Assembly: GCA_004764695.1 (NCBI GenBank)
Contig: SMSO01000032.1
Location: forward strand, 7,584,668-7,648,667
Reading direction: 5' to 3'
Origin: Schizochytrium sp. TIO01
Lineage: Eukaryota; Sar; Bigyra; Thraustochytrida; Thraustochytriidae
Length of the DNA stretch: 64,000 bases
A model generated the notes under the pieces. That model was given only the letters and a program-made list of their open reading frames with translations, ran no database searches and was not told the origin of the DNA. The translations under genes and the position numbers were made by a program. Positions 1-10,237 of this stretch are shown piece after piece (the stretch's first letter is position 1; the number at the start of each line of letters is the position of its first letter).

Positions 1-70
1 ATTAGACTGCCTCAAATCAGATTGGACTGGTTTGGATTAGATTGCTGGTTTAGGCAAAAGAGACGATACC

Positions 71-3000
71 ATGGTCACCTCCAAATTCCTCTCGGATGAG
101 GAGCTTGATCGTGCAATGCAGAACGAGGCAACTTGCGGTTGGATTGTACGCAAAGCTGAGGAAAAGCTTCAGCGTCTCGAGACCGAGGCTGAAGATCACT
201 CAAAGCAGCTCGTTGACCTTCGCGATGAGAATGTCAAGCTCCTCGAAAAGGTTCGCGACGGCGAGACCGCTGCAGCTCTTCAGAGCCAAATCGACCGCCT
301 TGAATCTCAAGTCATCCAACTCCGCGTAGAAAAATCTGACCAGGCCAATGAGCTGGAAAGAGCCTCGCGAAGGGCAAATGCTGCTGAGGAGCTTGCTGAT
401 AGCCTTCGTACGAGAACCCGTGAGCTTCGCGACGAGCTTGAAGAACTGAACACGAGGTACCTTGAGCAGCAGAGAAATGCTGTGGCCATCGACGAGGCCC
501 GGGCCCAAGGCCAAACTATGATGGCTCAGGAAGAGGAAGCTTTGTGGATCCGTAAAATTGAGCTCAAAGACCGCGAAATCAACTGGCTTCGTAGTTCACT
601 CAATCAGCGCGACTTGGAGGTTCGTGAAATGCGCTCTGCGAATGATGCCGCTACTCGCGAGCAAGACTCGCATATTAATGAGCTTTCGGAAAGCCTTCGT
701 GTGAAGGAGGAACAGATAATCAAACTCAACGCAAAGATTGACGGCATGGCAGCCGAATCTGTTGAAGTTGAGCGAAACCACGCGAGGGAATTACTCTCAG
801 CCAACCAGAAGTTTGAGGAGGCTAATGAGTATGCTCGCAAGCAAAGCGAAATCAATGAGGAACGTGCAGAGATCATGAAGGGGGACGAGGCCCGTATCGC
901 TGAACTTGAAGCGCGTATCGAAGAGGAAGTCAAGGCTCGCGAAGACCTCATTGACGGAAACATCAAGGTACTCGAGCAGCTCCAGGAGCAACACTCAGAA
1001 AACATCGCCGAGCTTCAACGCGAGCATGAGGCAGACATTAAGGCCTTGGAAAAGGAGCGGGCTGCCAAAGACGATGAAATCCGTCGCAAGACGGAAGAAA
1101 TTCTTTGTATTGGAGACCTTTCGCAGACTGCAGCAACGGAGGAGCTCGCTAAGCGGGGTATCTCGCTCACTGATGCCTTCGCAGAGCTCGAGAAGGCTCG
1201 CCAGGAACGTCGTCAGGACCAAGATGAAATTGCTCGACTCAAGGGGCACCTTGGTCGCATCCTTGAGGACATGGAGCGCACAGCCCCGCAGGTTAGAGAA
1301 CTCCGAAACCAGCATGCACTCCAAGTTGAAGAGCTTGAAAGGCTCAACTACGCCCTGAGCGATAGCATGGAGGAGGCAGACAATCTCCGTGTGGAGGCGA
1401 GAAGGAGCAACGAGGCCCGCAATCTCGCCGAAGAAGAGCTTGCAAACGCCAAGCTCAAGGTTGAAGACCTGACGCGACAGGTTCGCCAGCTCCTGCGTAC
1501 ACAACAGGAAGCACGTCGCGCCCAAGGTGACTCGGGCAAGCTTGTGGTCCCTCCACGTGCGATGAGTTATGGCAACGGGCTCGGCAATTCGACAGCGGCA
1601 GAGCTCGTTTCTCGAGAACTGGTGGTGTATTCTTCAATTGAAGAACTTCAGGCAAATCATATGAAGCTTCTGGCAGTGGTCCGAGACCTCATCATGCAAC
1701 AGGAGGAGACCGAAGCTAGGCTACAAGAACGCATGAATGATGCAACCGGTCAGATTCTTCGTGCGAGTGAAGAAGAACTCGAGAGAGTTCGAGAGGACCG
1801 GAAACGGCAGGAAGAAGTTGTGCGTGCAATTGTCATGCAACGTAATATGTATCGCACATTATGCATGCAGAGCAATCAGCAGGCCCTTGAAACTGGACTT
1901 TTGCCGGATGCTGAGATGGCCGAGGATGGAAATGTGCTTCTACTCAAGAATGCGCAAACCCCAACTCCTGCGAAGAAGAAGGTGTTTTCAACACCCGGTC
2001 AGAGCGGCGCTCCCACCCCAGGATCGCATGCTGGTGGCAATATGACAGGCACGCCAATGTCTCTGCAGAGTCCTGCTCGAAATGACGCTGCTGGGGCTAT
2101 TCAAAAGGACTTTGACGACTTCCGTGAGGAGACCCACGCGAAAATGACAGAAATGCAAGATTTGCTTGATGATCGTCGCGAAAAACTCTCGAAAGCGCGT
2201 GCCGAAGCCCTCCAGGCCAATGCAGAGAGGGATGCTGCAAAGAAGCAGATCGAGTCTCTTGAACGTTACGGAGAGGATTTACGTCGCGACTTGGCCACTT
2301 CTCGTGAAAATTACCAGAAACTCACCCAGCAGCTTTCAGAGTCCTTCAAAACAAACACCAATACTTCTGAGGAGCTCAGTGACCTCCGTGATCAAGTCTC
2401 GCGATTTGATGAGGAGCGCTCTCAATGGGAGGCAAGCCGTGCTGCAAAAGAAGCAGAAATTGATTGGGTGCGCCAAGAGGTCACCCGTCTCCGGGAGCAG
2501 CTCAGCACACAAACAAAGATGCTTGATACATATGCCAACATGGAAGAAGGCCGTGTCGCCGAACTCACATCCTCCTTGCAGCGGCTAACCAAGGAGAACC
2601 AACGTCTTGAGGACCTCCTTGAAGATGTTCGTTCTTCCTCCAGCGAGGATCGTAAGGGTGCTATGCAGAGCAGTATTGAACTATCCGAGCGTGTGAAGAA
2701 GCTCGAAGAGTCTCGTTTGCAAGCTGAAGAAAGCGCTCGCACTGCTAACCTTCGAGCTACAGAAGCTGAGGCTTCTCTACAAAATGCAATTACGCGGGAG
2801 ACATCGCTCAAGACCCAACTTGATGAAGTTCGTGGAATGCTTCGTAGACATGGAGTTGATTCTTCTGCTTCTCGAAGTGCTTCGCCAAGCACTAGTAACC
2901 AAGCTGGTACTGGTGAGGAGAGTGCTGCAATCTTGAAACGTGACTTGGAGGCCTGTCGCCGTGATCTTGAAACTTACCGTGCTATTGCGAAGGCAAATGA

Positions 3001-6000
3001 AGATGCTTTGGCTAATTTGAGTAAAGCCAGTGACAAAATCAAGCTGGAGAAGAGTGAGGAGATTGCTAAACTCACTGCGGAGCGTGACGATCTTTCAAAG
3101 CGTATGGAGTCGTCCACCAAGAGCTCGAACGAGCGTCTTGCCGAGCTGACTGCTAAGATCCAGTCTTTGGAGTCTTCCTTGGCAGAGGCTTCTCAGGCTT
3201 CCGCTGAGGCGCAGAGTAAACTCCAGGCTGCACAAGCGGCTAAGGACGCTGCTGAGTCTGAGGCCGAGCGGCAGCGGAAGGCGGCAGCTGATGCGAAGCA
3301 AACATACGATCGCGAATTGCAGCTTCATGCAGAAGCCAAACGCGAGCTTGAAGAGGCACGCGCGGAGGCCAAGGAGGCCCGTGAAGCTCGCAACAAGGCA
3401 GTCAGCGAGGTTGATGGTTTGAAGAGTTCGCTCGAGTCTACTCGTAAGTTTGCTGATGAGCAAAAATCAGCCCTTGAGCAGCATCGTGCCAGCGCAACAA
3501 CTGAATTGGCTGACTACAGCCGCCAAAACAAGCTTTTGGCGTCGCAGATTGAGCAACTGAATAATCGCATTCGCGACTTTCAAAGTTCCGGAAGCACCTC
3601 CTCTAACAACCAGCAAGATCAGACCGAGACTATTGAATTGGAACGCCTTCGCGAACTTTTGCGTATCTTTCAGCGCCAGCGCGACCGCAAGGTGGTTGAG
3701 GCCGAAGAAATTTCACTTGATCTCTCACGCTGTCAGCAAGAGCTGGCTCACGTGCGAGAGGAACTTAACCAGACGAAAGAGCGCCTTCGTAAGGAGCTAG
3801 AGCGTCTTGGTGAAGAGGGCAAGGCTGTTTCACTCAATGAACTCCGTCGCTTGCAAGCTCTTGACAAAGAAATGGCGATGCTTCGGAAGCTAAACGTTAT
3901 TGTTGAACAGGAGTCAAAGGACCACCAGGCGGCCCGTGAACGCGCGGAGAAGCGCGTGATAGAACTGGAGGCTAAATTGGCACCTTCTTCAGCCGACCAA
4001 GCTAAACAGAGCAGCCAAATCGCTGCACTGGAGGCTGATAAGGCCGGTCTTGAAAAAGAATGTTCTGCTTTGAAGCAACGCTACGACAGTCTGGTAAAGC
4101 GTTTTGGAGACAAGGTTGACCCTGCAGATCTTCAAAAGGCTGTGAGCGAACAGCAGCGGCTTACTGGTGCGACGACCAAGCTTCGTGCTGAAGTAGAGAA
4201 GCTTCGCGCAGATTCTGAGAAGTTCCAGGCCGAACTTGAGAAGACTCGTGCTGAGAAGGCATCCGCGGAGAAAGCACGCGCAGATGAAGAATCCAAACGT
4301 TTGAAGATCCGTGACCTGGCCATCAAGCACCGCAATGATGCTCAGACCAAGGCGAAAGAGATTGAAAGTCTCAACAAACAGCTTGCAACTAAAACTGAAG
4401 AGTTAGAGAAATCTAAACGCAGCTCGGTGACTGCTGTGCCTTCTGCTGACCACTCTGCTATCGAAGCACTCAAAAACGAGATCAAGGCAAAGAATGATAT
4501 AATTGCTAAACTTAAGGAATCTGCTCGGAGCTCGCCTTCCCCGGCCAGTGGAGTAACAGGAACTGCAAGCAGCCCTGTGGAAGCAACCACAACCGCTCCT
4601 TCTGGTGAAGCATCTACTGGCAATGCCAAGCGCAAGCGCGAGTTGAACGCCGACGCACCTTCGTTTACGCCAGGAGGCGCCACCAGTGAATCAACTTCTT
4701 CGGACCAGCCGCCTGCTGGAAGTACCGAAAAGCAAGACAGTGCTGACCCTCCAACCAAGAAGGTCCGCTCTGTAAGCGATGCCTCATCTGGCTCTGCGTC
4801 TGAGAAGAAAGGAGATCTGCAAGCAAAGATTGCACTGATGAAAGCACGTATTGCGGCAGAAAAACAAAAGAAACAGCAGAAGGGTGGAGCTGAGGCTTCT
4901 CCCGGAGCAACTTCCAGTGGAAAGGCATCTGTGACAAAATCAAAGGCGGCAGAACCTACTGAGGCTGCAATGAGTGTAGAAGAGGCGCGCATTGCTGCAA
5001 GGGCCAAGCGTTTTGGTACTGTCACTGATGAGGCTGCTGCAGCTCTTGGTCGTAAGAGCAGTCAACCCTCGTCATCCAGCACGAGTTCCGAGAATACGTC
5101 TCCAAGTGCACCTGGTATGACAACTACCAAGCCTCTGTTTGGAGCTGGAGCCACAGCAACTGCTTCTACTTCAACAGGTGGCTTTGGATCTTCTGATTCT
5201 AGTTTTGGAAAGCAAGCTGCTTCTGCAACCTCATCCTCGGCGACTACTTCAAGTGGTTTCGGCAGAACTTCTGGCTTTGGTTCATCAACATCTACCTTCA
5301 AACAACCCAATACGTCTGGATTTGGAAAGTTTGGTGCAGGCGCGACCTCGGGTGGCTTTGGTACCTCTTCAGGTTTCGGAACTTCTACCCAGACAACTAC
5401 CTCGTCTTCATCTGCGTTGCCCTCTGCTCAGCAGACAGAGAGTAAGCCCACCGGATTTGGTATGCCTTCGTCTTCATCTGGATTTGGCTCTTCTTCCACT
5501 TTTGGTTCTTCAACCGCGACCTTCCCTACGCCTACGTTTGGCTCTGGTTCTGCTATGGGCAAACCTTCCTCAGGTGGATTTGCTCCAAGCGCATTTGGTG
5601 GTTTTGGCAAGAGCACTTCGGATGCAACGTCTTCATCCAGCGCTGAGAACTCTGGATCCTCATCGCAGCAGGTTTCGGGCTTTGGCAGCTTTGGCAAACA
5701 GACCGAAGATGAGGAGAGCAAGCGCCAGGTCGAGACTGTACCAGCTGCTGAGGACGACGAACATGTTGGTGTTGATGACGAGGCCGACGATGACGAGGAA
5801 GGCAGCAACGATCAGCAGGAAAACGAAGACGTTGACGCGGCTGAGGACGATGACCAGGCTGACGATGACGAAGAGGATGCTGATGCTGAGGACGACGAGG
5901 GTCAGAACGACCAGGGAGATTCCAGTGGTCACCAAGCGCAAGATGGAGATGATGAAGACGATGAGGATGAGGATGATGGCGACGGCCATGACGATGGCGA

Positions 6001-6139
6001 TGGCCATGACGAAGGCGATGCTGAAGGGGATGAGGAAGAGGATGACGACGAAGAAGAAGAGGACGAAGAAGAAGAGGAAGAGGAGGAGGAAGATGACGAC
6101 GATGACGACGATGTCGTCGTTGTCGTTGACGATGACTAA
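71..6139 (+). CDS. TPR/Mlp-like nuclear basket nucleoporin with FG-repeat and acidic tail
   Basis: The 2022-aa protein starts at the first ATG. Residues about 1-1480 are almost uninterrupted heptad-type coiled coil rich in E, K, R, Q and L, the layout of the TPR/Mlp1/NUA nuclear-basket scaffold. A basic nuclear-localisation-like patch (KRKRE) lies near residue 1520. Around residue 1637 the motif EEARIAARAKRFGT resembles the C-terminal RNA-binding motif of Tho1/MOS11/SARNP mRNA-export proteins. Residues about 1687-1875 hold about 17 FG dipeptides, mostly GFG or SFG in Ser/Thr/Gly-rich spacers, typical of FG nucleoporins. The last 135 residues are a run of Asp and Glu. By family, TPR anchors at the inner face of the pore and scaffolds mRNA export and checkpoint factors. 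The FG block is unexpected, because human TPR and yeast Mlp1 do not carry a comparable one. Family assignment rests on architecture, so another giant coiled-coil nucleoporin is possible. Confidence 0.75.
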   Translation: MVTSKFLSDEELDRAMQNEATCGWIVRKAEEKLQRLETEAEDHSKQLVDLRDENVKLLEKVRDGETAAALQSQIDRLESQVIQLRVEKSDQANELERASRRANAAEELADSLRTRTRELRDELEELNTRYLEQQRNAVAIDEARAQGQTMMAQEEEALWIRKIELKDREINWLRSSLNQRDLEVREMRSANDAATREQDSHINELSESLRVKEEQIIKLNAKIDGMAAESVEVERNHARELLSANQKFEEANEYARKQSEINEERAEIMKGDEARIAELEARIEEEVKAREDLIDGNIKVLEQLQEQHSENIAELQREHEADIKALEKERAAKDDEIRRKTEEILCIGDLSQTAATEELAKRGISLTDAFAELEKARQERRQDQDEIARLKGHLGRILEDMERTAPQVRELRNQHALQVEELERLNYALSDSMEEADNLRVEARRSNEARNLAEEELANAKLKVEDLTRQVRQLLRTQQEARRAQGDSGKLVVPPRAMSYGNGLGNSTAAELVSRELVVYSSIEELQANHMKLLAVVRDLIMQQEETEARLQERMNDATGQILRASEEELERVREDRKRQEEVVRAIVMQRNMYRTLCMQSNQQALETGLLPDAEMAEDGNVLLLKNAQTPTPAKKKVFSTPGQSGAPTPGSHAGGNMTGTPMSLQSPARNDAAGAIQKDFDDFREETHAKMTEMQDLLDDRREKLSKARAEALQANAERDAAKKQIESLERYGEDLRRDLATSRENYQKLTQQLSESFKTNTNTSEELSDLRDQVSRFDEERSQWEASRAAKEAEIDWVRQEVTRLREQLSTQTKMLDTYANMEEGRVAELTSSLQRLTKENQRLEDLLEDVRSSSSEDRKGAMQSSIELSERVKKLEESRLQAEESARTANLRATEAEASLQNAITRETSLKTQLDEVRGMLRRHGVDSSASRSASPSTSNQAGTGEESAAILKRDLEACRRDLETYRAIAKANEDALANLSKASDKIKLEKSEEIAKLTAERDDLSKRMESSTKSSNERLAELTAKIQSLESSLAEASQASAEAQSKLQAAQAAKDAAESEAERQRKAAADAKQTYDRELQLHAEAKRELEEARAEAKEAREARNKAVSEVDGLKSSLESTRKFADEQKSALEQHRASATTELADYSRQNKLLASQIEQLNNRIRDFQSSGSTSSNNQQDQTETIELERLRELLRIFQRQRDRKVVEAEEISLDLSRCQQELAHVREELNQTKERLRKELERLGEEGKAVSLNELRRLQALDKEMAMLRKLNVIVEQESKDHQAARERAEKRVIELEAKLAPSSADQAKQSSQIAALEADKAGLEKECSALKQRYDSLVKRFGDKVDPADLQKAVSEQQRLTGATTKLRAEVEKLRADSEKFQAELEKTRAEKASAEKARADEESKRLKIRDLAIKHRNDAQTKAKEIESLNKQLATKTEELEKSKRSSVTAVPSADHSAIEALKNEIKAKNDIIAKLKESARSSPSPASGVTGTASSPVEATTTAPSGEASTGNAKRKRELNADAPSFTPGGATSESTSSDQPPAGSTEKQDSADPPTKKVRSVSDASSGSASEKKGDLQAKIALMKARIAAEKQKKQQKGGAEASPGATSSGKASVTKSKAAEPTEAAMSVEEARIAARAKRFGTVTDEAAAALGRKSSQPSSSSTSSENTSPSAPGMTTTKPLFGAGATATASTSTGGFGSSDSSFGKQAASATSSSATTSSGFGRTSGFGSSTSTFKQPNTSGFGKFGAGATSGGFGTSSGFGTSTQTTTSSSSALPSAQQTESKPTGFGMPSSSSGFGSSSTFGSSTATFPTPTFGSGSAMGKPSSGGFAPSAFGGFGKSTSDATSSSSAENSGSSSQQVSGFGSFGKQTEDEESKRQVETVPAAEDDEHVGVDDEADDDEEGSNDQQENEDVDAAEDDDQADDDEEDADAEDDEGQNDQGDSSGHQAQDGDDEDDEDEDDGDGHDDGDGHDEGDAEGDEEEDDDEEEEDEEEEEEEEEDDDDDDDVVVVVDDD

Positions 6140-6839
6140 ATAAGAATGCAAAATTTGCAAGGGTCTACTATTTGGCTTAAACTTTGCAGCTGTAATAGAC
6201 GTACATACTTTATTTGAATCCACCCTCCCGCCCGTGATCCTTTTTTAGGAGGCCTTTAGTCTCCTTTGCTATTCTTTATTCTTCGCTTTATGTCCACTCC
6301 GTTTAAGATTCAACGCAATAGCAATAAGCATTAAAATAATTCAAAGTTTAATTGCACGTACGTTTATCTTCACCTTGATGGGTTAAGCTAGCCTTGTTTG
6401 CTGTTATCATATGATGTCTTTTCTCTACGAAAGCATCATGCTATAAGTACTGAGTAGTGTAGTTGGACTTGAGAATTTTTTAAACCAATCCTTGGTCTGC
6501 AGAAAATCAGTATCTTGGTCTGCATTTGCATTATTATTTACAATCGGTACCTGAGCGTATTTTTTATACTACACATGAACGCATATCTGTTGGCTTGTTT
6601 TTATAATTTTTTATCATACCATGGTAAACTTTTTATTATCCTCTTTTTATAATAATAATAAAACTTTCGCTTTATGATGGAGAAGTTAGAATGAAACAGA
6701 ACACCATTCGAGATCACCTTTGTGCGGTGCCTTAAACTCTATCCAGTGAAGCAACGGCATAAGGTCTGTTGTAGAGTACGCCGATTTACAATTTCTCACG
6801 CGCTTGGGTCAGCACCTGCGGCATCCCGGCTTCCGCATA
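6140..6839. other. Intergenic, AT-rich, no gene seen
   Basis: This spacer of about 700 bp between two same-strand genes is AT-rich with short ATA runs near 6650. I see no coding frame, RNA gene or clear promoter motif. Confidence 0.5.
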
Positions 6840-7904
6840 ATGTTGCAGTCTGAAGATGCGCTGCGCAGCGTTGTGGACATCAGCGACCAGGTCCGCTCGC
6901 GCGGCCTTCTGCTGCTGAAGCTTCTCGAGTCTGCACGTGACGTAGGCCCTAGCGGCGACAAGCCTGCTGCTCCTCCCTCCCCTCCAGAAGCCCATAAGCT
7001 GTACGTGCTCGATCTTCTTCGCCAGCATGAGCGCGAGGTCCGTGGCCTTCTTCGAGGCCTCCATGATCGCGTAGACGCTATCGAAAACTGCAAGCCCGGC
7101 AGCAGCGGCAGCAGCTCTACTGGACTGGATATGGATGGGTACAACTCCAAAGCTGCAGAAGATGACCCTTCCGAGGTATACGAGACTTCAGAGGCTATTC
7201 ACTCTATCGCAGTCAAGGGTGTCTCTAGAGACATCGCGCACTCACTCCAAAACGAAATCTCGTGGCGAGGTGCCGCTTCCAAAGCCGCTAATGAGGCTGA
7301 CACCTTCTTCCACCAGAGGTTGGCAACACTCTTCCCAGACCTTGAAGTCGGTCGCCGCAGGAAGGCTCTCTTGCAGCAAAAGAAAAAGATGGCTAGGCGC
7401 AAGAAAAACGGCACTGCGGTGTCCAAAAAGACCACCCCAGAAACGCAAGAGAAAATCGAGAAGCTTCCGAAGCTCGAAGATGCTGTTAATGGGTTGTCTG
7501 GACTGGCTGATTTCACAGCAGAACATGGTGGCAAGCGATGGAGGATGCTGAAGAAGCTGGTGCTCACGTGGAAGAATGGGCTCGTATTCACGCTGCACTT
7601 TGGACCAGCAAGAGGAACAGTAGACCCGAACAACCAAAGCCAGGAGGTGCAGCAGGGGGAGTTGTCGCTTTCAGGGGTTAGACTTGTGTGGGTATCCGTG
7701 GAATCGCAGCATACATTTTCAGACAGGTCGAGGGTAGCGGAGGGTGGACCAAGACCCGCAAACTTTCCGTCAAAATTAGCAGCACAAGCACAACAGAATC
7801 ATTTCATCTGGAGCCAGGAAGAAAGCGAGATTGCAGCTACGCACAAACTGCTTAAGTGGCTAGCAGAGAAAATTGAGGCAGGACCGACGAGCTTTCCCAA
7901 GTAA
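6840..7904 (+). CDS. Hypothetical protein, mixed helical
   Basis: The frame is open from 6804, but the first ATG is at 6840 and gives 354 aa. Residues 1-100 are helical and Arg/Leu-rich, with a Pro-rich break near residue 45 and a Ser/Gly-rich linker near 90. Residues about 180-205 are strongly basic (KKKMARRKKNGT) and could be a nuclear localisation signal. The C-terminal third contains a beta-like stretch (GLVFTLHFGP, VRLVWVSVES) followed by a helix ending in KLLKWLAEKIEAG. Codon use and GC resemble the neighbouring genes, which supports real coding. I do not recognise the family. The helix-then-sandwich layout vaguely recalls Mediator subunit MED27, but the C-terminal zinc-binding cysteines of MED27 are absent. 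A potential splice donor (AAGTAAAA) overlaps the stop, so the true C terminus could be longer. Confidence 0.6.
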   Translation: MLQSEDALRSVVDISDQVRSRGLLLLKLLESARDVGPSGDKPAAPPSPPEAHKLYVLDLLRQHEREVRGLLRGLHDRVDAIENCKPGSSGSSSTGLDMDGYNSKAAEDDPSEVYETSEAIHSIAVKGVSRDIAHSLQNEISWRGAASKAANEADTFFHQRLATLFPDLEVGRRRKALLQQKKKMARRKKNGTAVSKKTTPETQEKIEKLPKLEDAVNGLSGLADFTAEHGGKRWRMLKKLVLTWKNGLVFTLHFGPARGTVDPNNQSQEVQQGELSLSGVRLVWVSVESQHTFSDRSRVAEGGPRPANFPSKLAAQAQQNHFIWSQEESEIAATHKLLKWLAEKIEAGPTSFPK

Positions 7905-8670
7905 AACTCAGAATGTTTGACTCTTAATTGCCTGTCTAACTGCTTAGTACTTTCAAAGTGTCCTTTGAGATAGTTGCTGGCAAGAAACTTACGCTTGGGG
8001 CCTTAAAGTTGTATGACATCCAGTACTGCCTTGATTTGGGTTCACCCACCTCGTAAGAGTACTATGGAATGCTTCTATGGTATAGTGAAATGTGTGATGC
8101 TGCAGTCTCCCGTTGGTGCTCAACCTTGGCTAGTAAAGCTTTTTTGATTATACCTGGCAAGGGACCAAATTGGAGAGCTAGAAATCCTGGACTCATAAGT
8201 TACCGGCCTGGGGGTTGGGGGGGCAGGTCGCCCCAACGCATGCTACTCACAGATTTCAGAACCAAATATGAAGAGGAAAGAAGTCTCATATCATAAATTT
8301 GGGTCTTGTTATCATCTCTGCATATATATACGGACATGCATATACAACAAACATTCAAACAAACTGACAAAAAATCTCACAAATATAAACGTAGTTGTGT
8401 TTGTACATTCCTCAAAAGTTCACCGGGTTGGATGTTGGGAGGAGGTGTTAATCTTCATCCATGACTGCTGTGCTGTTCCATCCATGAAATTATATAAATC
8501 GAACTTCTTCAAGACACTAGCAAGATAAAATATTTAGAGTCACAGCCTAAAAGCTAAAGGCAAGCTGCGTAACCCGCGTCCTCTCTAAACTTGACAAGGG
8601 AAGCCTTCGAGATCATTAAATATTTTCTTTGTTTTCTTTGTTTTCTATTTTCTAGAAACCCAAGCAATGC
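7905..8670. other. Intergenic, no gene supported
   Basis: Only short frames occur here, none with recognisable composition. A G-rich patch lies at 8209-8230 and an imperfect TTTTCTTTG tandem at about 8622-8655. Confidence 0.45.
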
Positions 8671-9150
8671 TTATTCATTAGTGTTACACTTATTGATCTT
8701 CCAAAGCTTGTTCGGCGACAGAACACACAACCTACATTCTTTGAGAAAGGAGTCACTGATCGAAGAAATGCTACAAGCCTCGCAGAATCCAAGGTATGAC
8801 GAGAGCTTTACTTTACACTTGCGAAATGGTTCGATATTTACACAAGATAAGCACTTCTGTAAACTACTCTGACTCTCATCACTGTCGATGCACTGCATAA
8901 GACCCTCTATCCAGACATCCTCTGGGCAGTCATGAGGCGCCTTATGAGGCACCCGGTGGATCTCCACTAGCTTTACAAGTCCGCCATCTGCCAATGTCTT
9001 CGAAAGCCTGCTTCCAGTCTTGAACATTAGTTCAGCTCTTTCTGCAACGCCAGCTGCGAAGTCCTTTAGCTCACGAAGAATTTTGGCGTTCGCTCTTGGC
9101 ACAGCAATCGCAACAGCAATTGCAATGAAATCAAAAGAAAAGGTTCGCAT
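8671..9150 (-). CDS. Predicted small secreted Cys-rich protein
   Basis: This 159-aa frame starts with a true ATG at 9150. Residues 1-23 look like a signal peptide: a short basic start, a hydrophobic core (FIAIAVAIAV) and a plausible small-residue cleavage site after ANA. The mature part contains ten cysteines, all in the second half, including two CxxC pairs (CLSC and CEAC) and CRLC. The even number suggests disulfides in a secreted or ER-lumen protein. I do not recognise the family; saposin-like or elicitin-like small secreted proteins are alternatives. The frame lies in otherwise gene-poor AT-rich sequence, so support is composition only. Confidence 0.45.
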   Translation of the reverse strand: MRTFSFDFIAIAVAIAVPRANAKILRELKDFAAGVAERAELMFKTGSRLSKTLADGGLVKLVEIHRVPHKAPHDCPEDVWIEGLMQCIDSDESQSSLQKCLSCVNIEPFRKCKVKLSSYLGFCEACSISSISDSFLKECRLCVLSPNKLWKINKCNTNE

Positions 9151-10237
9151 GACTGCAAGAGAACAAAATGAAATACAACTTGGTTGAGTTATAAATTTAT
9201 GGTTAAGGATTTGCCCTGTCTTGTTTTTACCAATTCGCGATGTTTTGTATTGTGTACTTCTTCAAAGAAAAAGAATCAGCACTTATAGTCTACAAGGTAG
9301 GGCACATTTGTCAAGAGATATCATATGACCAACACTGCTCCCTACAGTCACTGTTGCATCAACGAAGATCAATGCTAGGTGCAGAAATAGTCTAATTAGG
9401 CCCATATCCAAGAAGACGCTATCCTGAGCGTTTAAAATTATCCATGTCCATGACTTTCTGGTCCCAAAAATCGCGTCTTCTTCTAAAAAGAGGCGACGCA
9501 AAACTTCTCCAGACAATAAAATGACTGCGTGCTCGCCACATCCCAAATACGAACTTGATCTGCTGCCTTTGTCAAGCTTGCTTGAGTTAGTGTTGTGTTA
9601 CTTGGACTCCGCGCAACCTCTATGAGACAGTTTGCAACTGTCCCTATATAAATTTAGATTGAACTTTGAAAAATAATGTATAATAATGCTAACGTAATAA
9701 AAAAATGTGGCTATCCAAGAAATAACCCATTTCTAGCAAGATGATTTGTTGCGTATGAAGATACCAAAACAGATGCTGCGTCAAGATGAGTTTCAATTGT
9801 TATAGACTTCACACTGCGACACTGTTTTTGAACTAGAAGGGGGGGGATGTCCGCCAAGGGGAGCTAAAGATAAACACGTATAAAGAACCGTCTAAATGAC
9901 ATTTCCATGTCCCCATGCCCCATTCAAGGTCTTCACCGGAACCCTTTCATTTTTCATATTTTTTTTTTAATAGACATCGGCCCATAAGGAGAGATAATGG
10001 AGAAACACGATTCAACAGAGTGCCCTCATGCACTGTAGGCGATTCATTTAAAAAAAATGGATCACGTCCAATAGTCAAATTGGGATGTTTATGGTATTCT
10101 GTTCAGCAATCGTTTGAGATCTTACTGTTGAGATTCTGCAAACCTGCTCAACGTATCATATTAAGGTAGAGGATTCGGAGTATAATGCAATGCAATGTTT
10201 TAGTTAAGGCGCTTGCATCTCTTCCTTTCCTGTTATG
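9151..10237. other. Intergenic, no gene supported
   Basis: This AT-rich spacer has a G run at 9839-9846 and a T run at 9958-9969. A minus-strand frame at 9283-9546 lacks an upstream ATG and has no protein-like composition. Nothing else is seen. Confidence 0.45.

Noticed and set aside
5139-6143. 334-aa plus-strand frame inside the nucleoporin tail
   Set aside because: It is a shifted reading of the FG and acidic repeats, which yields Leu- and Met/Thr/Lys-rich nonsense.
6840-7904. Assignment of the hypothetical gene as Mediator MED27
   Set aside because: Only the general helix-then-strand layout agrees. The C-terminal Cys-rich zinc site that defines MED27 is not present.
9283-9546. Minus-strand 87-aa frame
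   Set aside because: It has no ATG at its start and no convincing composition.
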